Positions 35,203 through 45,636 of a DNA stretch of 64,000 nucleotides are shown here, piece after piece. The DNA comes from Aureobasidium sp. EXF-3400 (Eukaryota; Ascomycota; Dothideomycetes; Dothideales; Saccotheciaceae): positions 1-64,000 of the forward strand of contig SWBL01000061.1 in assembly GCA_024195585.1 (NCBI GenBank), given 5' to 3'. The notes below the pieces were generated by a model. That model made no database searches. It was not told the origin of the DNA and saw only the letters and a list, made by a program, of their open reading frames with translations. Positions within the stretch are counted from its first letter, which is position 1; every line of letters begins with the position of its first letter. Both the position numbers and the translations under genes were made by a program.

Positions 35203-36385
35203 CTAGTCCATCACGGTATCTCGCTCAGTCTCACCAATCTGTGAGAGAACCCGGCCAGTGCTAGCTCCACCTCTAAGACGACCATTAAATCCTAGACTAT
35301 CGTCTTGAGCGTTGAAACTACTTTCGGGTGCGTGTTCCTGTTTGATAGGCACACCACGGATCACACGATCGAGCCATTCATCGCCGGTACCAGTTCGCTG
35401 AGGGCGGTAGTCTTTGCCTGAAAGCAACTGTACAGTGCGGACGAGGCTGAGTGCTTCTTCAAGATTCTTTCGGTCGGTTGGCGACAAGACGGAGTTGGAA
35501 GATGCAAGCGTCTGGTCAATCAAGGAGTCTGCGCGGGTTAAGAAGGCGTCTGTGCCGGTCTCCTCAGGCATGCTATGCACAGCGACGAGGCTTTGGATCT
35601 TCTCATGCACTTCGCGAGCGGCGTTTGGACCTCTAGTTTTGCAAACCGGGCCACTCAAATGATAATAGTTCTCTGTGCCGTAGGTCTGTAGAGTAGGGGC
35701 ATGCTCCAAAGTCTCAGTCGCTTCGGCAATGTCGTCCATGAGAACGCTGCTTTTGCTGTGCTGTTTGTGCTGTTCCATGTGGCGGACGCGTCTAGCTTGG
35801 GTCCGAGCCTTGCTCTCGGCTACTTTCTGTTTGTGAGCTTCCAACTTGGCAACTCTCTCTGGGTCGGCAGCACGTCGGGCAGCCTTTTCTTGTTTTGCAG
35901 CAAGCTTGGTTGGATCAGGAACTTGCAGAGCAGCCTTTTCACGTCTTCTGGCGCGCTTCTTCTGCTTTCGAGTAAGATCGTGATATCTTCTACTTTCCTC
36001 GATGTTCATCTTTCTCAGAGCCTGCGGATAGTAAGCATCGACTGAGTCAAGTGTTCTCAACACGGAGGTGGTGGTCATGAAGTATATAAGAGGAGAATGA
36101 ATGAAGACTTACGTTGATCATCTGGCCCTCCTGAGTCTTCAGCCGGTTCTTCTCCTTAGCCAGAGTCTTTGACATTTTGATCTGCTCGTTGACCTGCTGG
36201 TCGTCATGCCCACCACGCTCGGGGGTATATGCTTGTTGGGTCTGGTTCATGGCATCTGGCTCCTGTTGTCTTTCCAAAGCACGAAGATACATGCTCTGAT
36301 GCAGAGCGCAACGCTCTCCACTCTCTGGACAGCTTGAACAATCTTCACGGGCTGGGACGCCGGCGAAAGTCATTTCTTGTGACAT
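35203..36385 (-). CDS. conserved-looking basic coiled-coil protein, function unknown
   Basis: Two exons (36113-36385, 35203-36021) code for 363 aa; the 91-nt intron joins GQMIN to ALRKMNIEES. I do not recognise the family. The N-terminus has a small Cys/His cluster (CSSCPESGERCALH, about residues 17-30) that could bind zinc. Next is a long highly charged helical region (KQKKRARRREKAALQ, KQEKAARRAADPERVAKLEAHKQK) typical of RNA-binding or nucleolar proteins. A more ordered part follows (TYGTENYYHLSGPVCKT, LSPTDRKNLEEALSLVRTV). Good splice signals, an in-frame join and steady codon use support a real gene. The role is open. Confidence 0.68.
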
Positions 36386-37263
36386 GCTTATTGTTCCCTA
36401 CTTGTGCTGATTGGTAGATGGGAAGGTAAGATGGTGGTTGGGCGAAGAAGTGGAAGCGTGTTGATTATCCGCGTGCTTGCATAAATAGATTGTTGCGAAA
36501 GAGTGAGTGGCAGTGGGAAGCTCTCGAGGCAGCCCGCAGACGAGTCGCCAGCAGAGTCCCAAGGTGCACAGCGTTTGTCGCACGAGGATGTCGCAAAGGA
36601 ACTGGAACAATAAGAAGAGAAAGGATAAACCAAAAGGGAGTTGGTGATGGTGATTTGTGACAAACGATGGAGATAGCTTCACCGAAAGCTCTCACCAAGA
36701 ATCATTGCGGAAGTCGCGACTCTCAGGCGCAGTCACTTTCAGGACAATGGCACGGACATGTCCCAAGCAATTACGCACAAACTTCTACAAGAGCGTCTTC
36801 TAAATCTTCAATCATTTATCATTCTTGACTTTCCACAGTATCACTTCAAGTGAGAAACGTTTGGAGGTCGAGACAGAACAAAAGAGAGTGACGGTTGAAC
36901 ATCGGCAAGCACGGACTTTAGCCGCATCGAAGGGGTTGAACTTCGTGCGGCGACATCCAACTTGCCTGCTGACCACGCAATACGGCCATCACCGAGCAAC
37001 AGCCAACAATCCTCTCATCGTGCCGGACCGCATTCAGGAAGTGTCCAGAAGTTACCGCACTTGGACGCACACCAGCAGAAGTAGTAAAGAGTGCGCATAC
37101 AGGGGTGACTTACGTTCGCCTGCGCATTTCTTCAACCATCAGTGTCGCACGACCACAACTCATCACACCTCACTGCGCATCCGCCTCACAATATTGCAGC
37201 GTCGCAGACACAAACCCTCAAGTGCAAAGACAACAAGAGGCAGTCTCGGAAGTGATCGCCGTC
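36386..37263. promoter_or_regulatory. divergent promoter region, unknown gene / TOA1
   Basis: This 880-bp region lies between divergent starts and should carry both promoters. A frame at 36825-37289 (+) runs into TOA1 exon 1 in another phase and has no motif. No specific element is recognised. Confidence 0.4.
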
Positions 37264-38975
37264 ATGTCGAATACCATTACTGTTTGTGATCCCCTCGTTC
37301 GGCGGCAACTTGCACGCCGGCGGCGGTGATGCCAACGAACCGTACTGACACCTTTGCAGGGCGAGATCTATGAGAAGATCATCCAAGAAGTCATCAACGC
37401 TTCGCAAAATGACTTCGAAGAGAATGGTGTTCAGCAGCAGACCTTGGTAGAGCTGCAACAGGTTGGTCATGTCTTTTTTCCTTACCCTCTCCATACCTTT
37501 CTTCATCCCTTATTTTTCTTTCTTTGTCGTATCACTCGTCAGCGCCCAATATCGTTTTGTTGCTCTGGTGGCACGTCTGTTCAGTCGTATTATTCGACTG
37601 CCTGCTGCCTGCGAAGCTGAAGCGCAGGCGACAAACAAAAGAGCGGCGGAAGCGGGGCTTAAGGCTCAGAGACGTTCTTTCCTTGACCCCAGTTTTATAC
37701 TGCTTGGTCTGAGCGCTCAGAGTCCCGAAGCTTCGCCGGACCAACTCTTTAATCAGCTGATATGGTATCGTTTTCCTACATGCTTGTACTAATACATATC
37801 CAATAGTCATGGCAGCACAAGATGTCGCAGCGCGATGTCGCGCAGATGCCTTGGGATCCCAAGCCGGTCCCACCTCCGCCTCAACAACCCGCTCAACAGC
37901 AGCAAGCACAACAACCTGCCCCAGCACCCCTGCCTGTGCAGAATGGAGCTCCGGTTCAGCACCAAGCCCCCCAGAATGGACATTTGCAGCCCAAGGCTGA
38001 TTCGGGCTCAAATTCTCAGCCTATGCACAACTATCCTCCTGCTCAGCAAGCATACCCTCAGCAGGTCAACAACCAGATGATGGCACAGCAACGTGCTGCA
38101 TCCTTGCTCCAGCAGCAGTTTGGTCAGCAAGCCAACGCGTCACTCAATGCCATGCAACAGAGGGGTATCGCCCTTCCTGGAGGTATTCAAAACGCCCAAC
38201 CCCAACACCAGCCACAACAACAGCAGCAGCAACAGAGACCACAGGGCTTACAGCTGCCCGCACAAGCTGGACAGGCTCCTGCACAGCCAGCACAGGCCCA
38301 ACAGCAACGCCAGATGCAAGCTCAGTATGCCCAGCAAATGCGTCAACAGACTGCTCACCAGCAACCTCAAGTCAAGGCCGAAGGCAATGGCCAATATCCT
38401 CAGCAACCTGGCGTCAACTACTCGCAGACAGATGGCTCAGACGAAGCTGCACTTGACGAGTGGAACAGATACATAACCGAGAGACGCAGAGTCAGCTTGG
38501 CTCAAGAGCATGAGAACGATGGTATGATGAGACGTCAAATTGAAGATCTGCAGCACAGGCTTGAAAACGGATTGTTGCTTCCTCTGGACGACCAAAAAGA
38601 ACACAGCCGTGACAGGAAGCGTGTATCTGCACGTAGGACCCGTACAAACACTGGTTCGCGCTTAGCCAGCATTCCACAATTGGATGGCGACGTTGATGAA
38701 GAGGACGAGGACGCCATCAATTCAGACCTTGACTCGTCGAGTGATGAAGCTGGCAACAACGCTGATGAAGAGGACGAGGAGATTGACCACGTCCTCTGCA
38801 CGTACGACAAGGTGCAGCGTGTCAAGAACAAGTGGAAGTGCACTCTCAAGGATGGTATCATGTCGGCCAACGGCAAGGAGTAAGCTGAAACGAACGCACA
38901 GGTGTGTTTGAACCATCACTGACAAGATATCCCAGGTACCTCTTCCACAAGGCTCAAGGAGAGTTCGAGTGGTAG
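37264..38975 (+). CDS. TOA1: TFIIA large subunit (alpha/beta), TOA1
   Basis: TFIIA stabilises TBP on the TATA box in RNA polymerase II preinitiation complexes. Four exons (37264-37281, 37360-37461, 37807-38879, 38936-38975) code for 410 aa. The N-terminal four-helix-bundle part reads MSNTIT then GEIYEKIIQEVINASQNDF and TLVELQQ joined to SWQHKMSQ. A long Gln/Pro/Ala-rich linker (about residues 60-220) follows. The conserved C-terminal beta-barrel begins at an acidic run (DGDVDEEDEDAINSDLDSS) and goes VLCTYDKVQRVKNKWKCTLKDGIM; the last intron joins NGKE to YLFHKAQGEFEW, the family's terminal sequence. Intron 2 is unusually long for this window (345 nt). Confidence 0.94.
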
Positions 38976-39671
38976 AAGGCAGGTACAGTCACGAAACTGA
39001 CAGGCAACGAGGAATTCATGGGCTCGACATAGTGCGTCGTTGCCAATGTGGTAAGACTCGGCCTTTCACATAACACCAGAACGACACGAAAGGAGAGACG
39101 AAATTTCATTTGATTCATGCTAGATGCAGCTTGGAAGAGCTGGTTGCTAGGCTAAGGGCGTGTAATGACAGGCAGGGCAGAGAAGGTCGAGGAAAGAGAA
39201 GAGAAGAGATGAAAGCGAGCACGGAATGGTCATGCCGAAGGAATTGGCGGCCAAGCAGAGACGAGAGAGTGAAAGTGACAATGCAACAAGCAAGCATGGT
39301 AGAGCGAAAGGCTGCAGCTCTTCGCGTAGACGAAAAGATAGACAGTAGCAATCCAGAAAAAGTGCAGCCAAAAGACGAGTGAAGTGATGATACAAGTAGA
39401 GTTTCAAGGTTGCATTCTGTCGGAGCATTTCCTTGTCGACCCCACAAACGGGCTGAGGGTCTCGCCGCGGCGGCGACGGCGGCGGGCTTGGTGATACGCG
39501 AACGAGCGGAGTGGAGTGTCTCGCATTTAATTCTCCTCCTTCAATTTCTTGTACATAGTATCCGCCGCGTCTACATTCGTTTCTCTCCGAGCCCTTTGTT
39601 TTTGTTCTTGTTGCCAATTGCACTTTCTGCGTGTATAATATCGCCTTTATAACGACAGCCATCTCGCAGCC
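38976..39671. other. intergenic region TOA1 / unknown gene
   Basis: About 700 bp lie between two plus-strand genes. The region includes purine-rich sequence at 39165-39310 and a GC-rich CGGCGGCGACGG-type run near 39465-39490. No coding sequence is supported. Confidence 0.4.
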
Positions 39672-40654
39672 ATGAATCCAACCACGACGAGACCGACATA
39701 TCTCAACTACCGCGGAACACCAAACACGACGGGCGTGCCTTCGGCCATCCGCACTGCCAGCCCTGCCTCATCCACCTCGGCTCTAATGCTCAACAGGCTA
39801 TCTTCGGCCAATTCCAACATTCCCACCAACCCTACTGGCAACAGCATCATTCTTTACGTACCCAATGTCGCATCGCCCGTGCTATCCCAGCACCTCTCGG
39901 TTCTTCTCTCTACTCATCGCATTGCCGCCGTACACTTGATTGGTCGTCGTGATGTTGTGCTCAAGAACCTGCGCACCGAACTTTATACCCTGGCTGGGAA
40001 AATGAGGAGTGACGTCCAAGTCTCCATCTCGTTGACAGAAGGCGCAAAAGGACTCGAGACGGCAGTCAGAGACATAGGCGCCAGGAGGCAGAAGGTGCTG
40101 GGCGCTCTGGTCTGCGAATGGGATGAATTGTCAGAAGAGGAAGAGCAGGAGAAGGATGTCTTGACCATCGACACAGACGAGATCGAAGCCATCTGGAAGG
40201 TAGACACGTTCTCGATCACCACAAGATTGACAGCTCAGCTAACATGCGAATCCAGGCATCGGTCCTCCCATTACACGCTCTGCTCCGCAATCTTCTCCCT
40301 CTCTTCTCCAACACCACCACAGAGACTCCATCGCACCCCTCGTCCATGCCATTCATCTACCTCGACACCTCCACCAATCTCTCGACCTTCGCGACCACCT
40401 CTCGCGCCGCTCTCCTATCGTCGCTGACCTCCTCTCCCGCTACCAAGAACATCACCATTGGCCCTGCCAGTGAATATCTCATACCAGCCCCCGTCGTGTC
40501 AGATACACAGAGCATGAGAAGCTTGCAGATTGACACAAGCAACGGTGCAAGCAGAGGCAATGGATACTCAGCCGACTCTCCAGAGACCAGTCCCCTCTTT
40601 GGCGCTGAGAGTCCGACGAAACTTTGGGCCAGTTGGGCTGCCCAGTATGAGTGA
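39672..40654 (+). CDS. hypothetical protein, possible nucleotide-binding-like fold
   Basis: Two exons (39672-40199, 40256-40654) code for 308 aa; the intron joins EIEAIWK to ASVLPLHALLRNLLPLF in frame. I do not recognise the family. After a disordered Ser/Thr/Pro-rich N-terminus comes an alternating strand/helix pattern (NSIILYVPNVASPVLSQHLS, RIAAVHLIGRRDVVLKNLR), loosely like a Rossmann-type dehydrogenase but without a clear Gly-rich loop or catalytic Tyr-x3-Lys. The C-terminus is Ser/Thr-rich and ends KLWASWAAQYE. Codon use and splice sites look genuine. Confidence 0.66.
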
Positions 40655-41037
40655 TCGCAAGGTGGTTAGCGAAGGTATGGCTGGTTCATGCCTTCTGACA
40701 AGAGCGGATCGCACGAACAGAGTGCAGAAGAAAATGTTGCTTGATCGTCAAACGCACGCAAGAAGATCATTACTATAGTGTTAAGTGTATATATTGTTTA
40801 TTTGCCTGGGTCAGGAGAAGGAAGGAGGGAAAAGGATGTATTGTCTATATTCGCAAATCTTGTGTAATTTTTGCTTGCTCTGAGTTGGCACTCTTGTATT
40901 ACAAAATGCTCTGCTTCTTTGCACGTCTCAAATGTCACTTTATCATGGAGAGTTGCCCCAAAGCGAGTTTCGAGAAGATACTCAGTTGGGTTGAGATACT
41001 GTATAGCAGTCCATAAGCTATGGAGAGATCGAGAGGA
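40655..41037. other. convergent intergenic region
   Basis: This 380-bp AT-rich stretch lies between converging genes and presumably holds their 3' UTRs. No other feature is seen. Confidence 0.4.
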
Positions 41038-42440
41038 TCACAGTCCTTCTTTCGCCAACATATCTGTGCAAAGTCAGTATGCGTAGATGCTTTCGTGCAT
41101 TCCATATGTTCCAAAGACTGACCAGCAATGTCCAAGTAGAAGGCAATGGCGTTGAAGCTACAACCAGAAGCGTTAGTCTCTCAGATGCTACCCAAGCGAG
41201 ACGAACATGATAGCTTAAAACGTACTTTCTCTTGTTTCCAGTCAACTCCCACAAGAACCATCTTAGCCTATTGGTCCAGTTGATCATGTCCAAATGACTA
41301 ACGTCCTTCAAGGTGCCCTTGTAAGTTCCCCACTTGGAGCTCTGCACGCTCACCAAACCGTCGTTGTCACCCTCCAGCTTCTGGATGATCCTGTGGCTCT
41401 GACGGAACATGCTCCAGAATCTGGGGTTCACCGTGGCACCGTACGAGTAATAGGCAATACCTTCACGATCGGGTGTCTTGGGGTTGAAGTTTTCTCGCAT
41501 GTATTTCTGGGTTAGTTGGCTGAAGGCGCCGGTCTCGAAGCCAAAGAACTCGAGCATCTTGTAAAGCTTGGGGATGTTGGTGGCTGTGTGCGAATTGCAC
41601 ATGTCAGTGGTTGGCTACAGATTGTGAGAAGCGAGGAAGACCTACGTCCGATCCAGGAGAACATGACATCTGCGAATGAAGAGCCTTCAACAGATAGATT
41701 AGTAAATGATGCATACCATTACATGTAGAGCACAAATTTACCTCGATGAGGTGTTGCGATCGTCGTTAGCGAGAGCACCTTGACGTTTGGCGGTTTTAGT
41801 TGACTGATCATATATCGAGAATCCAAGCCACTAAGCAGTATGCTATGTCAGTCCTGATCAACAATTTGATTCGCTCGTATGTTTACCCCTAGAGACAGGT
41901 CAGCAGAGCGTCACGTTGAGGCCATATACCAGTCCTACCATGCTGTGTGCAATGATATTCACACTCTTTCCCTTTGCTTTCTTATGTATATCCTCACTCA
42001 GTTTCTGAGCACGTGCTTCGATGGATCCAGATGACGGTACGGTTGCAGTAATGACTTCGATGCCCTTTGCAGCTAGTGCTTCACGGATACCTCTCCAGTA
42101 CTGTATGCCAGGAGCAACTGCCTTGGGCACAATGTTGAGTTCTTCGAAACCGAGAAGCCCATGGGCTAGAATGATTGGATTCTTGGGCGTATCTTTCCTC
42201 TTCATCAGAACTAGAAACGAGATTCTTGTGCAGCCATAACATACCATACTTGTCACGAAGGATTGCATATTGATCTTCTATGACCAAGTCCCCGAATTCC
42301 TCTTTGAGGCGAGGGTCTTCGGCCTTCTCCTGTCGTATCACCGAGGCATGACTGAAGTGCGCAAGTTGACTACTGGCTGAGGAGAACAAAGGTCGATAGT
42401 TTGGACGACAAAGCTGCCTGGCCGATAGTCTGAGGCTCAT
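41038..42440 (-). CDS. TGL2-like mitochondrial triacylglycerol lipase
   Basis: The protein is an alpha/beta-hydrolase lipase like yeast Tgl2. Eight exons (42245-42440, 41939-42192, 41887-41888, 41742-41830, 41646-41684, 41226-41583, 41123-41157, 41038-41063) code for 332 aa, and the frame closes. The N-terminus (MSLRLSARQLCRPNYRPLF) looks like a mitochondrial presequence. The oxyanion region is ILAHGLLGF. The nucleophile serine is residue 149 in AHSMGG; this motif is rebuilt only if a 2-nt exon (GG) lies between two introns. Next come LDSRYMISQL, TTIATPHRGSSFADV and a late catalytic His region (DVSHLDMINWTN). It belongs to the Tgl2-like lipases by motif order; substrate and location are inferred. 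Confidence 0.86.
41887..41888 (-). other. 2-nt microexon in the lipase gene
   Basis: The dinucleotide GG (minus strand) lies between a 50-nt intron (41889-41938, GTAGGA to TCTCTAG, with GCTGAC upstream of the acceptor) and a 56-nt intron (41831-41886, GTAAAC to GCTTAG, with ACTGAC). Joined as ATG-GG-TGGC it gives Met-Gly-Gly of the HSMGG elbow. Confidence 0.75.
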
Positions 42441-42806
42441 TGCACGACTGATTAGTCTAGTTTGGTGGATGGAAAAGGTAAACAGATGGGATGGAAAGTG
42501 TAACCCCAGAAATGATATGACGTCAGAATCGATCACGAGCATCCAGTCCGTCGAGCATGACTTGGAGCGTTTGACAAGATAGTTTGGAGACAATCCAGCG
42601 ATCGGACAGAATCCAAGCAGTAGGAAGGCACTCTGATGTGATTAACAGTGGTTCAATGTGTAGATGGTAGGTAGAGCGGTGTGAAGAGGCTCGTCAGATG
42701 AAGGTCAATCTATAATTCGAAAGAGGATATCTACAGCGAGGAAAAACACAGGACAGGAGGAGGCAGAAGATGGGATTATGGGCGGGAACAACAGACATCA
42801 GGCAGA
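42441..42806. other. intergenic region lipase / VMA10
   Basis: About 370 bp lie between two minus-strand genes, holding the lipase promoter and the VMA10 3' UTR. No gene is seen. Confidence 0.4.
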
Positions 42807-43449
42807 TCATGCGACGGGCTGCTCGAGTTTCTCGGGAACCTGGGGCTTGACATCGGTGACGGCGCGTAGCAGGTTCTCGATGACGGTGGGGCCCTCCTTG
42901 TCGCCAATGCTCTTGATCTCCTTCAACTTCTCGTCTGTGTCCTTGGTGGCGTCCTTCTCGGCTTGCTCGTTGCCGCTGGTGTGCTGTAGGCGAGGGGTCA
43001 GATTGCGCAGACGATACGAAGGCGTGTCCGGGACGCACCTGTGTTGAGAATTGCTTGAACTCTTCCTCCTTCTTGTTGCGGTACTCGTCGATTTCCTTTT
43101 GAGCCTCGGAGCGAGCGTCCTTTACGCGCTTGGTGCGGTCTATGGCAGGGAATGGTCAGATGGGTGGGTCGCTACGGGATACGGGTGGGCGAATTACACT
43201 CTCTAGCTGCGAAATGGTTAGCATATATGTGGAAAGCAAACAGAGTGACAGAGCTTGCCTTGCTGGACGATCTTCTGGGCCTCGCGCTCAGCCTGCGGGT
43301 ATGGGTGAGTAGGGGTGTTGACAGAGGTGGGTGGGTTTAGCGTACGTCGAGCAACGTTTGGATACCAGCCGAGTTTTGTGCAGACTGGGACAGAGGTTAG
43401 CATGTGAATTGGCGAGTGCAAGCAGCTTCTGGTCAGGACGACGTACCAT
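42807..43449 (-). CDS. VMA10: V-type ATPase subunit G, VMA10
   Basis: Subunit G is part of the peripheral stalk that links the V1 and V0 parts of the vacuolar proton pump. Six coding exons (43447-43449, 43346-43384, 43259-43292, 43198-43206, 43039-43139, 42807-42983) code for 120 aa. The first coding exon is just the ATG. It then reads SAQNSAGIQTLLD, AEREAQKIVQQ, ARE(Y), RTKRVKDARSEAQKEIDEY and ends in a Pro/Glu-rich tail (TDVKPQVPEKLEQPVA). The N-terminal helix pattern AxxEAxxIVxxAR is diagnostic. Exon 4 is only 9 nt, and intron 3 (43207-43258) has a GC donor (AAG then GCAAGC). It shares a 172-bp promoter region with PET117. Confidence 0.92.
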
Positions 43450-43621
43450 GGTGAATTGTAGATTATGTGACGACAGCTTCTTGAGATGCGGTGGTTGCTG
43501 GCCGACAGCAGGTGGATGTTGATGATAGCCGCCAAGTCGAGGGGCCCAAGCGCACCCTCTGCTCGATATGCGACTCTTCGACACTCGCTCTTTCCCGCAA
43601 AGCCCAACCACCATCTCTACA
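43450..43621. promoter_or_regulatory. compact bidirectional promoter VMA10 / PET117
   Basis: Only 172 bp separate the start codons of two divergent genes for ATP- and respiration-linked functions. Both promoters and both 5' UTRs must fit here. No named element stands out. Confidence 0.6.
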
Positions 43622-43914
43622 ATGTCGACAAAGGCAAAGTTGACCTTGGCCGCCACGTCGCTCGGTGCTATCGCCATCATCGTCTTCGTCCACCATGGCC
43701 AGAAGGTTGAGAAAGCTGTCAGTCACTCCATCTTCCCGTCCATACTTTATTTTCCTTTTCTGACTCCAATCAGGCAATGCACGCAGGTGTCCTTCGCGAC
43801 ATGGAGCAGCAAAGAATAAAGAGGGAGCGCCAACTCGACTTCGATATGCAAGCCCAACTGGAAAAGGAATACCGCAAGCTACAGACCGTCTCCGATGGCC
43901 GCAACACGGAATAA
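43622..43914 (+). CDS. PET117: PET117, cytochrome c oxidase assembly factor
   Basis: Pet117 is a small mitochondrial protein of the cytochrome c oxidase assembly line, linked to heme A synthase. Two exons (43622-43717, 43774-43914) code for 78 aa. An N-terminal membrane segment (LAATSLGAIAIIVFVHHGQ) is followed by KVEKAAMHAGVLRDMEQQR, the family core H-x-GV-x-RD-x-E. The rest is a charged helix (QLDFDMQAQLEKEYRKLQ). The size and the position of the membrane helix fit the family. Confidence 0.85.
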
Positions 43915-44609
43915 TCCTGCCTGTCTCGCTGTCAACTATAAATCTCCACTCAATCCACACGCCGACTGCCATATATATGCCATAACCTCGACGCCTGTCT
44001 TCAGTCTCGGTCGCCACATGCTGCTGTCGCCATCTGCCTTCACAGCCAACTGTCACGCTCGGACTTCGTTTCAGAGCCCAACTGGGCCGGACTGCCATAG
44101 CGAGAACCACTGCCATAGCGAGAACCTTGTGCATCCAAGACAACATGTATGACTGGGACAATACTTCAAGACCTTGGTCGCCTCCTTTGGTTTGGCACAC
44201 TTTGAGCTACATGACATGGCTGTCCGCCAACACAACTCGGACCTTTACGAAATCACTTGGAACTGTCGTCCTCTCTTGCGCTTAGCAAATCGACAGACTG
44301 AGACTGTCCAGGACTGGCGTCTCATATCCCCGCCTGCCAAAGTGTGTAACGCGTGTGGCCATGAACATGTACAATAAGCTCGAGAAACAGCCTATTAAAC
44401 AGGGAGAGGAAATATGGGGATCGGCTCTCTTTGGCCGTATCTCTGGTCAAGAAACCATTGTGCATTTTCATGGTCTACATGTTGCTTCACACTGTGTTGG
44501 GAGAAGGTTACAAGTTGCGGACTTTAGCACAAGGCAGTAGAGAATGGCTATATGCGAAGAGAACAATCCTTATTCATTATCAATTCATGTCAGCAGCGGT
44601 GTCGTCCGC
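43915..44609. other. intergenic region PET117 / DUF2237 gene
   Basis: This 700-bp stretch lies between converging genes. It contains a perfect tandem duplication of an 18-bp unit (44091-44108 and 44109-44126). Overlapping short frames show no motif. Confidence 0.45.
44091..44126. repeat. 18-bp tandem duplication
   Basis: The unit ACTGCCATAGCGAGAACC occurs twice back to back without mismatch. It lies in the convergent intergenic region and is probably a recent replication-slippage event. Confidence 0.9.
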
Positions 44610-45083
44610 TTACTCCTTGTCGACGGCAAACTTCTTGAGGTCGTCCAGCGTTACCTTGTCCAGTGCCTTCTCGTTTGTGGCATTGAGGAAGATCCTGCTT
44701 GCAGTTAGCACACATACGGTATCGAACTATCTTAGTCTCGGCATACTTGGGCACAATCTTGTCGCCCTCCTTGCCTCTGGCATCGAATGCCTCCTTCCAG
44801 CGAGACACACAGAGACACCATTTGCAGCCCCCCTTGAGTCCAATCTGGCGGAGGTCATTCCCGCGATCGGCCGAGAACTTTAAGAACTCGTCCGAGACCT
44901 CCGCGGCAATAGAATGGTTTCCGGCGTCTGATGCGGGAACCTCACAGTAGCCATTTCGGAGATAGCCTGTCATAGGACTGGTCGAGTGGATAGCCAAAGG
45001 CTTCGACAGAACTGGGATTTGTGAGAGCTTGTCCAGTGGAGACTCTTAGTGTTGTTTGACCTACCATTCAATGATCGCGACAT
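44610..45083 (-). CDS. DUF2237-family protein
   Basis: Three exons (45065-45083, 44747-45011, 44610-44694) code for 122 aa. The protein matches the DUF2237 family, which is widespread in bacteria and found in fungi: STSPMTGYLRNGYCEVPASDAGNHSIAAEV, then DEFLKFSADRGNDL and GGCKWCLCVSRWKEAFDA. The conserved cysteines (GYC, CKWCLC) suggest a metal- or redox-linked role, but none is known. The last join gives PKIFLNATNEKALDKVTLDDL, again as in the family. The start codon is 19 nt before the first intron. Confidence 0.85.
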
Positions 45084-45636
45084 CTTTTGTGAATGGTGTT
45101 GATTGTGAGTAGAGCCAGATATGATCGTGAATAGAATTGCAAGACACAAGAGATAAACAAGTGTGGTATTCATATGAACAGAAACGATGGTGGATCTGAA
45201 GCTACAAATACTTTGATGGATGTCATGAGCTCATCGCCAAGAGTGTCAAGCATTTCTTGGAGTGGAGTCATGGTTCGAAAGCGACTCGTGTGAGGCTCCA
45301 TCCCACAAATGCAAAGATGGGGAAACGGCACACTTCGTCTTGCCCTTCTCCTGCTGATGTCGAAAGAAATCTCAGAGAAGACATTTATATCTAATCAAAC
45401 GTCACTAATGGAAGAATCGATTTGTACTCGTTCACCGTTGGTCAATTGCAGCTCGGTTTTCCGTTATGTCCGAGATGTCTGGCAGGCAAAGAACGACGGC
45501 AATTCAGAATCTTGCCGTGTGAGCCGATTCATCCAGTCTTCAAGACAAAACTTCTTTTGATAACGACCTTCGACATGCTTTCTTAACTCTGTCGCCTCTA
45601 TATACTAATACACAAAACCCTGTCCGCGTTGACAGA
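45084..45636. promoter_or_regulatory. divergent promoter region DUF2237 / MFS transporter
   Basis: About 550 bp lie between divergent starts, so both promoters are expected. No motif is recognised. Confidence 0.4.

Noticed and set aside
41900..42268. Lipase frame continued through HSMVGLVYG
   Set aside because: It reads into the intron and stops; the conserved HSMGGLD is obtained only by splicing.
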